Shown one piece after another: positions 1 through 8,359 of a stretch of 61,626 nt of DNA. The DNA comes from DATCJU01 sp036562635 (GTDB lineage: Bacteria > Actinomycetota > Actinomycetes > Mycobacteriales > Pseudonocardiaceae). The DNA lies in the NCBI GenBank assembly GCA_036562635.1, contig DATCJU010000175.1:1-61626 (forward strand). The letters run 5' to 3'. The position numbers and the translations under genes were made by a program. The notes beneath the pieces are model-generated. The model made no database searches. It worked only from the letters and a program-made list of their open reading frames with translations, and was not told the origin of the DNA. The stretch's first letter is position 1, and each line of letters opens with the position of its first letter.

Positions 1-772
1 CGCCTGGGAGGTGCAGGGCCGGGGCGAGCTGGCCCTGGCGGTGCTGGTGGAGACCATGCGCCGTGAGGGCTTCGAGCTGACGGTGGGCAAGCCGCAGGTG
101 GTCACGAAGATGATCGACGGTCGCCTGTGCGAGCCGTTCGAGCGGCTGACCGTCGACGTTCCGGAGGAGTACCTGGGGGCGGTCACCCAGCTCATGGCCG
201 CCCGCAAGGGACGTATGGAGCACATGGGTGGGCACGGCACCGGTCGGCTGCGGCTGGAGTTCGTCGTGCCGGCTCGCGGGCTGATCGGTTTCCGTACCGA
301 GTTCCTCACCGAGACCCGCGGCACCGGAATCGCGCACCACGTGTTCGACAGCTACCAGCCGTGGGTGGGGGAGCTGCGCACCCGCAGGACCGGTTCGCTG
401 GTGGCCGACCGGGCCGGTGCGGTGACCTCCTACGCGTTGCTGCAGCTCGCCGACCGCGGCACGTTCTTCGTGGAACCGGGCACCGAGGTCTACGAGGGCA
501 TGGTCGTGGGGGAGAGCCCGCGGGCCGAGGACCTCGACGTCAACGTGTGCCGGGAGAAGAAGCTGACGAACATGCGTTCGTCCACCGGTGAGGAGTTGGA
601 GCGGCTGGCCCGGCCGCGGACCCTCAGCCTGGAGGAGGCGCTGGAGTTCTGCGCCGCCGACGAGTGCGTCGAGGTCGCGCCGAACGTGGTGCGGGTGCGC
701 AAGGTCGTCCTGGACGCCGCCGCCCGCAAGCGGGAGCAGGCGCGGGCCAAGGCGCGGAACCGTCAGGCCTGA
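1..772 (+). CDS. typA: GTPase TypA/BipA, C-terminal part (5' end outside window)
   Basis: This is the last 256 residues of the ribosome-associated translational GTPase TypA/BipA, which acts on the ribosome in the cytoplasm under stress. The reading frame is open at the left edge and begins inside the EVQGRGEL element of the domain III fold. The GTG at 11 is an internal valine, not a start. The visible part contains the RGLIGFRTEF segment typical of BipA domain V and the late motif VCREKKLTNMRSS, and it ends in a basic tail. The GTPase domain lies outside the window. A hairpin follows at 793-821. The next gene is a LpqW-like lipoprotein, the same typA-lpqW order known from mycobacteria. Confidence 0.96.
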   Translation, partial: AWEVQGRGELALAVLVETMRREGFELTVGKPQVVTKMIDGRLCEPFERLTVDVPEEYLGAVTQLMAARKGRMEHMGGHGTGRLRLEFVVPARGLIGFRTEFLTETRGTGIAHHVFDSYQPWVGELRTRRTGSLVADRAGAVTSYALLQLADRGTFFVEPGTEVYEGMVVGESPRAEDLDVNVCREKKLTNMRSSTGEELERLARPRTLSLEEALEFCAADECVEVAPNVVRVRKVVLDAAARKREQARAKARNRQA

Positions 773-792
773 GCCGATCGACGCGAGGGGGA

Positions 793-821
793 CCCGTGTC
801 GGCCCGCCGTTCCGGCACGGG
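793..821 (+). terminator. Hairpin terminator after typA
   Basis: A 10-bp stem (793-802 with 812-821, one G-U pair) with a 9-nt loop lies 20 nt after the typA stop. There is no T-tract, which is usual for actinobacterial terminators. Confidence 0.5.
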
Positions 822-1154
822 CGTTCCCGTTCGCAACGGTCCGTCGCATGTTCGAGACCGGGGCCCTTCCGGGTGACGACAATGCTGGTGTCGTCCCGTC
901 ACACCTCGGTGGGAGAAGCGGTCGGTGGGAGTGAGCCAGACCGGAAGCTGTGCCCGGCGGACGGCCGGAACGGTTCATGGTGGTGAGGAACCAACCGGAG
1001 GGCTTGCACGTCTGCCGTACGGACCCGGTGCGTAGGGCCGGACGGCGTCTGGCAACCTCGTTACCCGTCGTTGTCCGACCCGCCGTCATGGGGTCGTCCG
1101 TTCCGTCCTGCCGCCGTCAGCATCGACGTCGTCATCGTTCAGGGAGGTCGTCGC
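822..1154. other. Intergenic region without a gene, typA to LpqW-like gene
   Basis: Between the typA hairpin and the next start there are about 330 bases without a convincing gene. Open frames here are short and GC-driven. The promoter of the downstream lipoprotein should lie here, but I cannot assign its boxes with confidence. The only clear element is the Shine-Dalgarno AGGGAGG at 1141-1147. Confidence 0.5.
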
Positions 1155-3029
1155 GTGGGCTGGTTCGCCCGTTCGGCCGGTTCGGTCCGGCGTACGTCGG
1201 CGCTCCTGGCCGGGGCGATCACCACCATGGCCGCCCTGGTGGGGTGCAGCAACACCCCGCCGCCTCCCATCGTCACCTCGCCGCCCTCGGTGTCCACCCC
1301 CACCAGGGCGCCGGCCCCGACCGAGATCGTCGTCGGCGTGGACACCCTGTCCGGTGGACTCAACCCGCACCGACTGGCCGACCACAACCGCACCAGCGCA
1401 CTGCTCGCCGAGCTGATGCTGCCCTCGGTGTTCCGTCCCGCCCCTGACGGCAGTCTGCAGCTCGACCGGACGCTGGCCGTGTCGGCCGAGGTGACCCGGA
1501 CCGAGCCGTACACCGTTACCTACGTGCTGCGGCAGGACGCCTCCTGGTCGGACAGCGCCCCGATCGCTGCCGAGGACTTCGTCTACCTGTGGGAGCGGAT
1601 GCGCTCGGAACCCGGGGTGATCAATCCGGCCGGCTACCGGTTGATCGAGACGGTGAACTCGCGGGACGGCGGCAAGACGGTCGAGGTGGTCTTCCGCGAG
1701 CCCTACCCGGCGTGGCGGACGCTGTTCAACGACCTGCTGCCCGCGCACCTGCTCAAGGACGCCCCGGGCGGGTGGGCGAACGCGATGGACGACGCCTACC
1801 CCGCCTCGGGCGGCCCGTTCGCGGTCAAGCAGCTGGACCGCGCGCGCGGTGAGATCGTGCTGGAGCGCAACGACCGGTACTGGGCCAAGCCCGCGGTGGT
1901 GGACCAGATCGTGCTGCGCTCGGGCGAGAACGCCGCACTGGTCTCGGCGCTGCGCAGTGGGGACACCCAACTCGCCCTGCTGCAGGCGGACTCCATCGCC
2001 ATGGGGATGCTGCGGGAGCTGGTCACCGAGGCGAGCCAGCCCCCGACGAGCTCCGTGACCACACCGGTGGAGCCGACCGCCACCGGCGCCGGCGGGCCGA
2101 CCACGTCGGGCGAGCCGGCCGCGCAGGCGGGCACCACCCCGGCCGACGGTTCCCGGCCCGCCCCGGTGGAGATCACCACCGTGCCGCGGGGCACGGTGGT
2201 GCAGCTCCTGCTCCGCCCGGAGAGCCCGCGGATGGCCGACCAGCGGGTGCGGGCGGCCGTGGTGGCGGCGCTGGACCGTGCCGCCCTCGTCGCCGCGGGC
2301 ACCGGAGGTGGTCCGTCCGTCGAGTACGTGGCCGACGCGCACGTGCTCGCCCCGTCCCGGCCGGGGTACCGGTCGACCGCGCCGCAGTCCGGCCCGCCCG
2401 CCCAGCCCGACCCGGCACTGACGGAGCAGTTGCTCACCGAGGCCGGTTACACCCGCACCGCCGCGGGGTGGATGCGGGACGGGCAGCCGCTGAGCCTGGT
2501 GGTGGCCGCTCCCGCCGGGCAGGAGCCCTACCAGGAGCTGGCCCAGCTGGTGCGGCAGCAGCTCATCGCGGCGGGGATCGCGGTCACCCTGGTCACTCCC
2601 ACTCCGGACGAGTTGTTCGACGAGCTGCTGGCCGGTTCGTCGGTGGGGAGCCCGGGCACCGCGGCGGTCTCGGTGGACCTGGCGGTGGTGCCGATGCCGG
2701 TCGCGGGTGACCCGGCCACCGTGCTGGCCTCCCAGTACGGTTGCCCCCCCGAGGGGGACGACCCGGCGGAGCCGGGGCGGCCGAACCTCGCCGGGTTCTG
2801 CGCCCCGACGCTGCAGCCGACCATCGACGCGGCGCTGACCGGGCGGATGCTGCTGGAGGAGGCGCTCGCGGTGGTGGAGCCGGCGCTGTGGCAGCAGGCG
2901 GTGGCCGTGCCGCTGTTCCAGCTCACCGACGTCCTGGTCACCCGGTCCGAGGTGCAGGGGGTGACGGCGGGGGCACCGTTCACCGGTCCCTTCGGCGGAG
3001 CTGCCGAGTGGCGGAAGGTCCAGCGGTGA
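1155..3029 (+). CDS. lpqW: LpqW-like lipoprotein, family 5 solute-binding fold
   Basis: A 624-residue secreted lipoprotein with the family 5 extracellular solute-binding (oligopeptide/nickel) fold. The signal peptide ends in a lipobox LVGC at residues 28-31. I chose GTG 1155 because AGGGAGG lies 7 nt upstream and because upstream codons would bury the signal peptide. Next to typA, this is the position of LpqW (Rv1166), which in mycobacteria steers phosphatidylinositol mannoside flux towards lipomannan. No permease or ATPase follows directly, which also fits a non-transport LpqW-type role. Residues about 296-338 form a Thr/Pro/Ser/Gly/Ala-rich low-complexity stretch that interrupts the fold. 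A true peptide-binding function cannot be excluded, since an opp operon lies downstream. Confidence 0.75.
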   Translation: MGWFARSAGSVRRTSALLAGAITTMAALVGCSNTPPPPIVTSPPSVSTPTRAPAPTEIVVGVDTLSGGLNPHRLADHNRTSALLAELMLPSVFRPAPDGSLQLDRTLAVSAEVTRTEPYTVTYVLRQDASWSDSAPIAAEDFVYLWERMRSEPGVINPAGYRLIETVNSRDGGKTVEVVFREPYPAWRTLFNDLLPAHLLKDAPGGWANAMDDAYPASGGPFAVKQLDRARGEIVLERNDRYWAKPAVVDQIVLRSGENAALVSALRSGDTQLALLQADSIAMGMLRELVTEASQPPTSSVTTPVEPTATGAGGPTTSGEPAAQAGTTPADGSRPAPVEITTVPRGTVVQLLLRPESPRMADQRVRAAVVAALDRAALVAAGTGGGPSVEYVADAHVLAPSRPGYRSTAPQSGPPAQPDPALTEQLLTEAGYTRTAAGWMRDGQPLSLVVAAPAGQEPYQELAQLVRQQLIAAGIAVTLVTPTPDELFDELLAGSSVGSPGTAAVSVDLAVVPMPVAGDPATVLASQYGCPPEGDDPAEPGRPNLAGFCAPTLQPTIDAALTGRMLLEEALAVVEPALWQQAVAVPLFQLTDVLVTRSEVQGVTAGAPFTGPFGGAAEWRKVQR

Positions 3030-3080
3030 GCGTCGGGTGGTGGGGGTGATCTGGTGCGGAGTACCAGCGTGTGAGAAAGT

Positions 3081-3109
3081 TTGACCGAATGCCCCTTGCC
3101 TGTGAGTAT
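3081..3109 (+). promoter_or_regulatory. Candidate promoter for the opp operon
   Basis: TTGACC at 3081-3086 is followed after 17 nt by GAGTAT at 3104-3109. The -35 is good and the -10 imperfect. It lies about 240 nt before the start of the binding protein, giving a long 5' leader. Confidence 0.35.
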
Positions 3110-3127
3110 CAGGCTGGGCACCCAGGT

Positions 3128-3154
3128 CGTTCGATATTCGAACGCTTCCGTTCG
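3128..3154. promoter_or_regulatory. Operator-like palindromes in the opp leader
   Basis: A perfect 7-bp inverted repeat CGTTCGA-TAT-TCGAACG occupies 3128-3144. It overlaps a second inverted pair, CGAAC (3139-3143) and GTTCG (3150-3154), with a 6-nt spacer. Three phased half-sites suggest a dimeric repressor or activator site. They do not fit the CGAAC-N4-GTTCG spacing of an actinobacterial LexA box. Confidence 0.4.
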
Positions 3155-3346
3155 GTAACGAGGCGGTAGCGCGTCGCGACTTCCGTGTCACCCTTTGGTC
3201 ACGATCGGACGCAGCCTCGTGACCCCCGGTGGATGCCCTTCATACCGTTCACCTTCGACGCGCGGACCAGGTGTCCGCCTGTCAGGTGGTTCGGGTTGGA
3301 ACCGCTGACCGCGGTCTACGACCCAGTGCTAGGAGGGCACGTGTCG

Positions 3347-5164
3347 ATGAGGAGATCGAAGACCGTCTCCGCGCTCGCGCTGCTCACCGGTGCCGCGCTT
3401 GTGCTCGGCGCATGCGGTGGCGGTGGCGGTGAGGGCGGGGACACCGGGACGAGCCAGGGCGGCAGCCGCACCGGAGCCAAGGGCGACAACGGGGACGGCA
3501 CCTACAACGCCCCCGAGGTCCCGGCCGGCGGCGAGGTGGTCGTCGGGCACGACGCCCCGTACACGGCGTACAACAACCAGGCCGCGGACGCCAACAACTT
3601 CAACAACACCCTGGTCACGAACATGGTTCTCACCGAACCGTTCGTGGTCGACGACAAGCTGCAGGTCATGCTCAACAAGGACGTCATGGAAGAGGTCACC
3701 CTGACCTCGGAGGACCCGCAGGTCGTCACCTACAAGATCAAGCCGGGCGTCAAGTGGTCCGACGGCGAGGCCTGGGACTGCGACGACTTCTACCTGTCCT
3801 GGCTGGCGCAGAGCGGCAAGGCGGTCAAGAAGGACGCCTCGGGCAACCCGATCACCGACGAGAACGGCAACCCGTCTCGGTACTTCGCCCCGGCCAGCAC
3901 CACCGGTTACGAGCTGGTCACCGCGGAGTGCAAGGACGACCTGACCTTCGTCAACACCTACTCCGAGAAGTTCGCCGACTACCAGAGCCTGTACATCCAG
4001 GGCGCGATCCTGCCGGCGCACATCCTGGAGAAGGAGACCGGTGTCGCCGACATCACCAAGGTCACCCCGGACTCCCCGGCCGAGGAGCTGCAGAAGGTCG
4101 CGGACTTCTGGAACACCGCGTGGAACGGGTTCAAGCCCGAGCTGATGCCGGCCTCCGGCCCCTACAAGATCGAAAGCTGGCAGCAGGGCCAGTCGGTCAC
4201 CCTGGTGCGTAACCCGAACTGGATCGGCAAGCCGGGTGGCCCCGAGCGCATCGTGATGCGCAGCATCGCCGACCCGACCGCCCAGAAGCAGTCCCTGGAG
4301 AACCAGGAGCTGCACGTGATCGCGCCGCAGGCCGACCCGTCGGTCGCCGACCAGCTGCGTGCGCTGTCCGCCCAGGGCGTGAAGTACGAGGCCGGCGGTG
4401 GCCTGACCTTCGAGCACCTGGACCTGAACTTCAAGAACCCGCTGTTCCAGGACCCGGCGGTCCGCAAGGCCTTCGCGCAGTGCATCGACCGCAACGAGAT
4501 CGTGGAGAAGCTGGTCCGTGGTGTCGACCCGGAGGCCAAGCCGCTGGGCAGCATCATGTTCCTCCCGCAGGAGGAGGGCTACCAGGACAACTACTCCAGC
4601 CTGATGGTCGCCAACCCCGACGAGGCCAAGAAGACCCTCGAGGCGGCCGGCTGGACCCTGGGCTCGGACGGGATCTTCGTCAAGGACGGCAAGCGGCTGT
4701 CCTTCCGGATCAGCCACACCGACATCCCGCGGCGCCAGCAGACCGTCGCCCTGATCATGTCGTCCTGCCGTAAGGCCGGTATCGACATCCAGGACGACAC
4801 CGACCCGAACTTCCTCGACACCCGGGTCAGCCAGGGTGACTACGACGTGGCGCTGTTCGCCTGGGTCGGCACGCCGTTCAAGTCGTCGAAGAAGTCGATC
4901 TACATCACCGGTGGCGGCCAGAACTGGCAGGGCGTGTCCAACGCCACCGTCGACGCCGAGCTGCCGAAGGTGGACTCGGAGTTCGACGAGGCCAAGCGGA
5001 TCGAGCTCCTGCAGACCGTGGACAAGGCGCTGGCCGAGGAGATCGCGACGCTGCCGCTGTTCCAGCTGCCCAACATGTGGGCGTACTCGGACAAGGTGGA
5101 CAAGGTGACCTACCAGGGCTCCAACGGTGTCACCTGGAACGCCTGGGAGTGGCAGGTCAGCTGA
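3347..5164 (+). CDS. Oligopeptide ABC transporter, substrate-binding lipoprotein
   Basis: A 605-residue family 5 solute-binding lipoprotein, the periplasm-facing receptor of the peptide importer encoded by the next four genes. The signal peptide has a lipobox LGAC at residues 20-23, followed by a Gly-rich linker. AGGAGG at 3331-3336 serves either ATG 3347 (10-nt spacer) or GTG 3341 (4-nt spacer); I chose ATG for the better spacing. Internal family features include the KPGVKWSDGEAWDCDDF segment and LNFKNPLFQDPAVRKAFAQ near the middle. The ligand cannot be told from sequence. The order receptor-permease-permease-ATPase-ATPase is that of a complete Dpp/Opp system. Confidence 0.9.
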   Translation: MRRSKTVSALALLTGAALVLGACGGGGGEGGDTGTSQGGSRTGAKGDNGDGTYNAPEVPAGGEVVVGHDAPYTAYNNQAADANNFNNTLVTNMVLTEPFVVDDKLQVMLNKDVMEEVTLTSEDPQVVTYKIKPGVKWSDGEAWDCDDFYLSWLAQSGKAVKKDASGNPITDENGNPSRYFAPASTTGYELVTAECKDDLTFVNTYSEKFADYQSLYIQGAILPAHILEKETGVADITKVTPDSPAEELQKVADFWNTAWNGFKPELMPASGPYKIESWQQGQSVTLVRNPNWIGKPGGPERIVMRSIADPTAQKQSLENQELHVIAPQADPSVADQLRALSAQGVKYEAGGGLTFEHLDLNFKNPLFQDPAVRKAFAQCIDRNEIVEKLVRGVDPEAKPLGSIMFLPQEEGYQDNYSSLMVANPDEAKKTLEAAGWTLGSDGIFVKDGKRLSFRISHTDIPRRQQTVALIMSSCRKAGIDIQDDTDPNFLDTRVSQGDYDVALFAWVGTPFKSSKKSIYITGGGQNWQGVSNATVDAELPKVDSEFDEAKRIELLQTVDKALAEEIATLPLFQLPNMWAYSDKVDKVTYQGSNGVTWNAWEWQVS

Positions 5165-5320
5165 CCTGTGTCGCCTGACAGCAGGACCGGGGTGAGTCGT
5201 TCGGCCACAAGCCGGACGGCTCGCCCCGGCTTGCGCCGGGCGATGCGAACCCCGTGGTGAGCGGGGGAAGCAGCCGGCAGACCACCGGGTGACCCCGGCA
5301 CTCGTCGCGAGGAAGACACC

Positions 5321-6319
5321 GTGATCCGCTACATCATCCGTCGAATCCTGATCTCGATTCCTATCCTGGGTATCGGGTCCTTCCTGGCGTACCTGATGGT
5401 CGCCACTGCCGGCGACCCGCTCGCCGAGATGAGGGCCCGTCCCGGTGTCACCGAAGCCGATATCGCCAACGCTGCCGCCCAGCTGGGTCTGGACAAGCCC
5501 GTCCTGGAGCGTTACTGGACCTGGCTGGTGAACTTCGTCCAGGGTGACTGGGGCACCAGTGTCGCGCTGGGGCAGGCGCGCACCGACGTGTTCGAGCACG
5601 TGACCCGGGCCTTCTGGGTGACCTTCCGCCTGGTCATCGGCGCCGAGATCCTGGCGATCATCCTCGGCGTCATCGTGGGCGTGTACGCCGCGGTGCGGCA
5701 GTACTCGATCTTCGACTACATCGCCACCACGGCCGCGTTCGTCCTGTTCTCGATGCCGGTCTTCTGTGTGGCGATCGTGCTCAAGACCTACGGCATCCAG
5801 TTCAACAACCTGCTGGTCAGCATGGGCTTCGACCGCTGGCTGACCACCGCGGGGCCGCCGGCCAGGGGCTACCAGGGCGACCTGTTCGACCAGATCCACC
5901 AGTACACCGGCACCTACCTGCTGCCGACGCTGACCCTGATGATGATCAGCTTCGCGGCCTACAGCCGGTTCCAGCGCGCGTCCATGCTGGAGACGCTGGG
6001 CGCCGACTACGTGCGCACCGCGCGGGCCAAGGGTCTCAGCTCGGCCCGGGTCATCTTCCGGCACGCCTTCCGCAACGCGCTGATCCCGGTGACCACGCTG
6101 GCCTCGCTGAACTTCGGAGGCATTCTCGGCGGCGCGATCGTCACCGAGCGTGTGTTCGGCTGGAACGGTATGGGCACCGTGCTGGTGAACGCCGTCGATC
6201 AGTACGACCCGCCCATGCTGATGGGCTGGTTGATGATCACCGCTGTGCTGACCGTGTGCTTCAACCTCCTCGCCGACATCCTGTACGGCTTCCTGGACCC
6301 GAGGATCCGCCTTGGCTGA
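5321..6319 (+). CDS. Peptide ABC transporter permease, DppB type
   Basis: A 332-residue inner-membrane permease of the DppB/OppB type. It begins with a hydrophobic helix (ILISIPILGIGSFLAYLMV) and has further membrane segments. The cytoplasmic EAA coupling loop, GADYVRTARAKGLSSARV, which contacts the ATPases, lies around residues 227-244. The start is GTG 5321 with GAGGA at 5309-5313 and a 7-nt spacer. A gap of 156 nt separates it from the binding-protein gene, and its end overlaps the DppC-type gene by 8 nt, so the two permeases are likely translationally coupled. Confidence 0.93.
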   Translation: MIRYIIRRILISIPILGIGSFLAYLMVATAGDPLAEMRARPGVTEADIANAAAQLGLDKPVLERYWTWLVNFVQGDWGTSVALGQARTDVFEHVTRAFWVTFRLVIGAEILAIILGVIVGVYAAVRQYSIFDYIATTAAFVLFSMPVFCVAIVLKTYGIQFNNLLVSMGFDRWLTTAGPPARGYQGDLFDQIHQYTGTYLLPTLTLMMISFAAYSRFQRASMLETLGADYVRTARAKGLSSARVIFRHAFRNALIPVTTLASLNFGGILGGAIVTERVFGWNGMGTVLVNAVDQYDPPMLMGWLMITAVLTVCFNLLADILYGFLDPRIRLG

Positions 6320-7238
6320 CTTGCAGACCACCGTCACCACCCCGGATGGGGAATCCGCGGCGCCGTCCAGCCACGAGTTCGGTACGGCCGCCCGCAAGCA
6401 GTGGCAGACCATCCTGCGTCGTTTCGTGCGCCACCGGCTGGCCATGATCAGCCTGAGCGTGCTGGGCCTGATCGTGCTGGCCGCCCTGGTCATCCCGCTG
6501 TTCTGGAAGTACGACCACACCTACACCGGTGGCCGGTCGTTCGCCCCGCCCAGTGCGGACCACCCGTTGGGCACCGACCAGATCGGCCGCGACATGCTCG
6601 CCCTGGTCGTGCGGGGTACCCAGTACTCGCTGTTGATCGCCGTGGTGGTCGCGGTCATGGCCACCGTGATCGGTGTGACCCTGGGTGCCGTCGCCGGCCT
6701 GCTGCGCGGCGTGGTGGACACCCTGGTCATGCGGCTGGTCGACCTCATGCTGATCGTGCCGCAGCTGGCCCTGGTCGCCGTCGCGTCCAACGCCTTCGGC
6801 GGCAGCTGGTACCTGGTGGCCATCGCGCTGGGCCTGTTCAGCTGGATGCAGGTCGCCCGTATCAACCGCGGTCAGACGCTGTCGCTGTCCGAGCGGGAGT
6901 TCGTCGAGGCCGCCCGGGCGCTGGGCGCCAGCAACACCCGGATCGTGTTCAGCCACATCCTGCCCAACCTGACCGGCATCATCACGGTCAACGCCACCCT
7001 GGCGGTGGCGACCGCGGTGCTGGCCGAGGCGGCGCTGTCCTTCATCGGCCTGGGTGTGCAGCTTCCGGACACCTCGCTGGGTCTGGTGATCAACCAGAAC
7101 TACTCGCAGTTCCTCACCCGGCCCTGGCTGTTCTGGGCGCCCTTCACCGTGATCGTGCTGATCTCGCTGACCATCAACTTCATCGGGGACGGGCTGCGCG
7201 ACGCGTTCGACCCGCGGCAGACGAAGGTGCGTGCGTGA
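6312..7238 (+). CDS. Peptide ABC transporter permease, DppC type
   Basis: A 308-residue partner permease of the DppC/OppC family. It has an N-terminal cytoplasmic tail, a first membrane helix (MISLSVLGLIVLAALVIPLF), a periplasmic stretch with HPLGTDQIGRDML typical of the family, and the EAA loop REFVEAARALGASNTRIVF. The start is TTG 6312, supported by GAGGA at 6301-6305 with a 6-nt spacer and by the 8-nt overlap with the preceding permease. It ends in the TGATG junction with the first ATPase gene. Confidence 0.93.
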   Translation: MADLQTTVTTPDGESAAPSSHEFGTAARKQWQTILRRFVRHRLAMISLSVLGLIVLAALVIPLFWKYDHTYTGGRSFAPPSADHPLGTDQIGRDMLALVVRGTQYSLLIAVVVAVMATVIGVTLGAVAGLLRGVVDTLVMRLVDLMLIVPQLALVAVASNAFGGSWYLVAIALGLFSWMQVARINRGQTLSLSEREFVEAARALGASNTRIVFSHILPNLTGIITVNATLAVATAVLAEAALSFIGLGVQLPDTSLGLVINQNYSQFLTRPWLFWAPFTVIVLISLTINFIGDGLRDAFDPRQTKVRA

Positions 7239-8359
7239 TGGCAGGGACGGAGAAGCTGCTCACGGTGAGTGACCTCTCGGTGGACTTCCCCACCGAGGAC
7301 GGCGTGGTGCACGCGGTGCGCGGGGTGTCCTTCGAACTGCGCCGCGGCGAGGTGCTCGGCATCGTCGGTGAGTCCGGCTCCGGCAAGTCGGTGTCCTCCA
7401 TGGCGATCATGGGTCTGCTGCCCAAGACCGCGAAGATCACCGGCTCCATCAGGTTCAAGGACACCGAGATCGTCGGGCTGCCGCAGCGCAGGTTGGAGCG
7501 CATCCGGGGCAACGACATCGCCATGGTCTTCCAGGACCCGATGACGTCGCTGAACCCGGTCTACACGGTCGGCTGGCAGCTGGCCGAGGCGTACCGGGCC
7601 CACCACGACGTGTCGAAGAAGGCCGCGTTCGCCAAGGCGGTCGAGGCCCTGGAGATGGTCGGTATCCCGCAGCCGGACCGGCGGGCCAAGCAGTACCCGC
7701 ACGAGTTCTCCGGCGGTATGCGCCAGCGGGCGATCATCGCCATGGCGATCATCAACAACCCGGATCTGATCATCGCCGACGAGCCGACCACGGCCCTGGA
7801 CGTGACGGTGCAGGCACAGATCCTGGAGATGCTGCTGCGCATCCGGGAGGAGACCGGCACCGCCATCATGATCATCACCCATGACCTGGGTGTGGTCGCG
7901 GGGATGGCCGACCGGGTGCAGGTGATGTACGGCGGCACCGTGGTCGAGAGCGCCGACGTCGAGGAGATCTTCGAGTCGCCGCGCATGCCCTACACCGTGG
8001 GGCTGCTCGGCTCGGTGCCCAACCCGGAGTCGATCGGCAAGCGGCTCACCCCGATCAAGGGTGCTCCGCCGTCCCTGCTGAACCTGCCGCCCGGTTGTGC
8101 GTTCGGTCCACGTTGCCCCCTGGCCGTCGACGACTGTCGGGCCGCCGAACCGCAGCTGGTGGAGGTCAGCGCCGGTCACACCACGCGGTGCATCCGCTGG
8201 GAGCTGCTGGCCGAGTCCGCCAATCCGCAGCAGTTCTTCGCCCGGTCCGAGATCGGCACCGTGGAGAACCCGGCCTCGATCACCTCGGCCGACCCGTCGG
8301 CCCCGGTCACGGAGGTTGAGCAGGCCGCCCAGGACGTCGAGGAGAGCCAGACCCGATGA
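7238..8359 (+). CDS. Peptide ABC transporter ATP-binding protein, DppD type
   Basis: A 373-residue ATPase energising the peptide importer at the cytoplasmic face. Visible motifs are Walker A GESGSGKS (residues 44-51), Q-loop VFQDPMTSLNP, signature FSGGMRQR, Walker B LIIADEPT and the H-loop ITHDLG. The C-terminal oligopeptide/dipeptide transporter extension has the usual cysteine cluster PGCAFGPRCPLAVDDC. A further acidic, Ala-rich tail of about 50 residues has no obvious role. ATG 7238 overlaps the previous stop by one base, and the end overlaps the next ATPase by 4 bases. Confidence 0.94.
   Translation: MAGTEKLLTVSDLSVDFPTEDGVVHAVRGVSFELRRGEVLGIVGESGSGKSVSSMAIMGLLPKTAKITGSIRFKDTEIVGLPQRRLERIRGNDIAMVFQDPMTSLNPVYTVGWQLAEAYRAHHDVSKKAAFAKAVEALEMVGIPQPDRRAKQYPHEFSGGMRQRAIIAMAIINNPDLIIADEPTTALDVTVQAQILEMLLRIREETGTAIMIITHDLGVVAGMADRVQVMYGGTVVESADVEEIFESPRMPYTVGLLGSVPNPESIGKRLTPIKGAPPSLLNLPPGCAFGPRCPLAVDDCRAAEPQLVEVSAGHTTRCIRWELLAESANPQQFFARSEIGTVENPASITSADPSAPVTEVEQAAQDVEESQTR

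Larger units (their letters stand above)
3030..3346. other. Intergenic leader of the oligopeptide transporter operon
   Basis: About 317 bases without a gene. The stretch is less GC-rich than its surroundings and holds a possible promoter at 3081-3109 and a cluster of inverted GTTCG/CGAAC half-sites at 3128-3154, listed separately. Confidence 0.5.

Noticed and set aside
3139..3154. A LexA (SOS) box in the opp leader
   Set aside because: The half-sites CGAAC and GTTCG are 6 nt apart, while the actinobacterial SOS box needs 4.
3329..6520. A 1063-codon open frame on the minus strand opposite the peptide transporter genes
   Set aside because: It is a high-GC shadow frame: the protein is rich in His, Arg, Gly and Val with no domain, while the plus strand has clear ABC transporter motifs.
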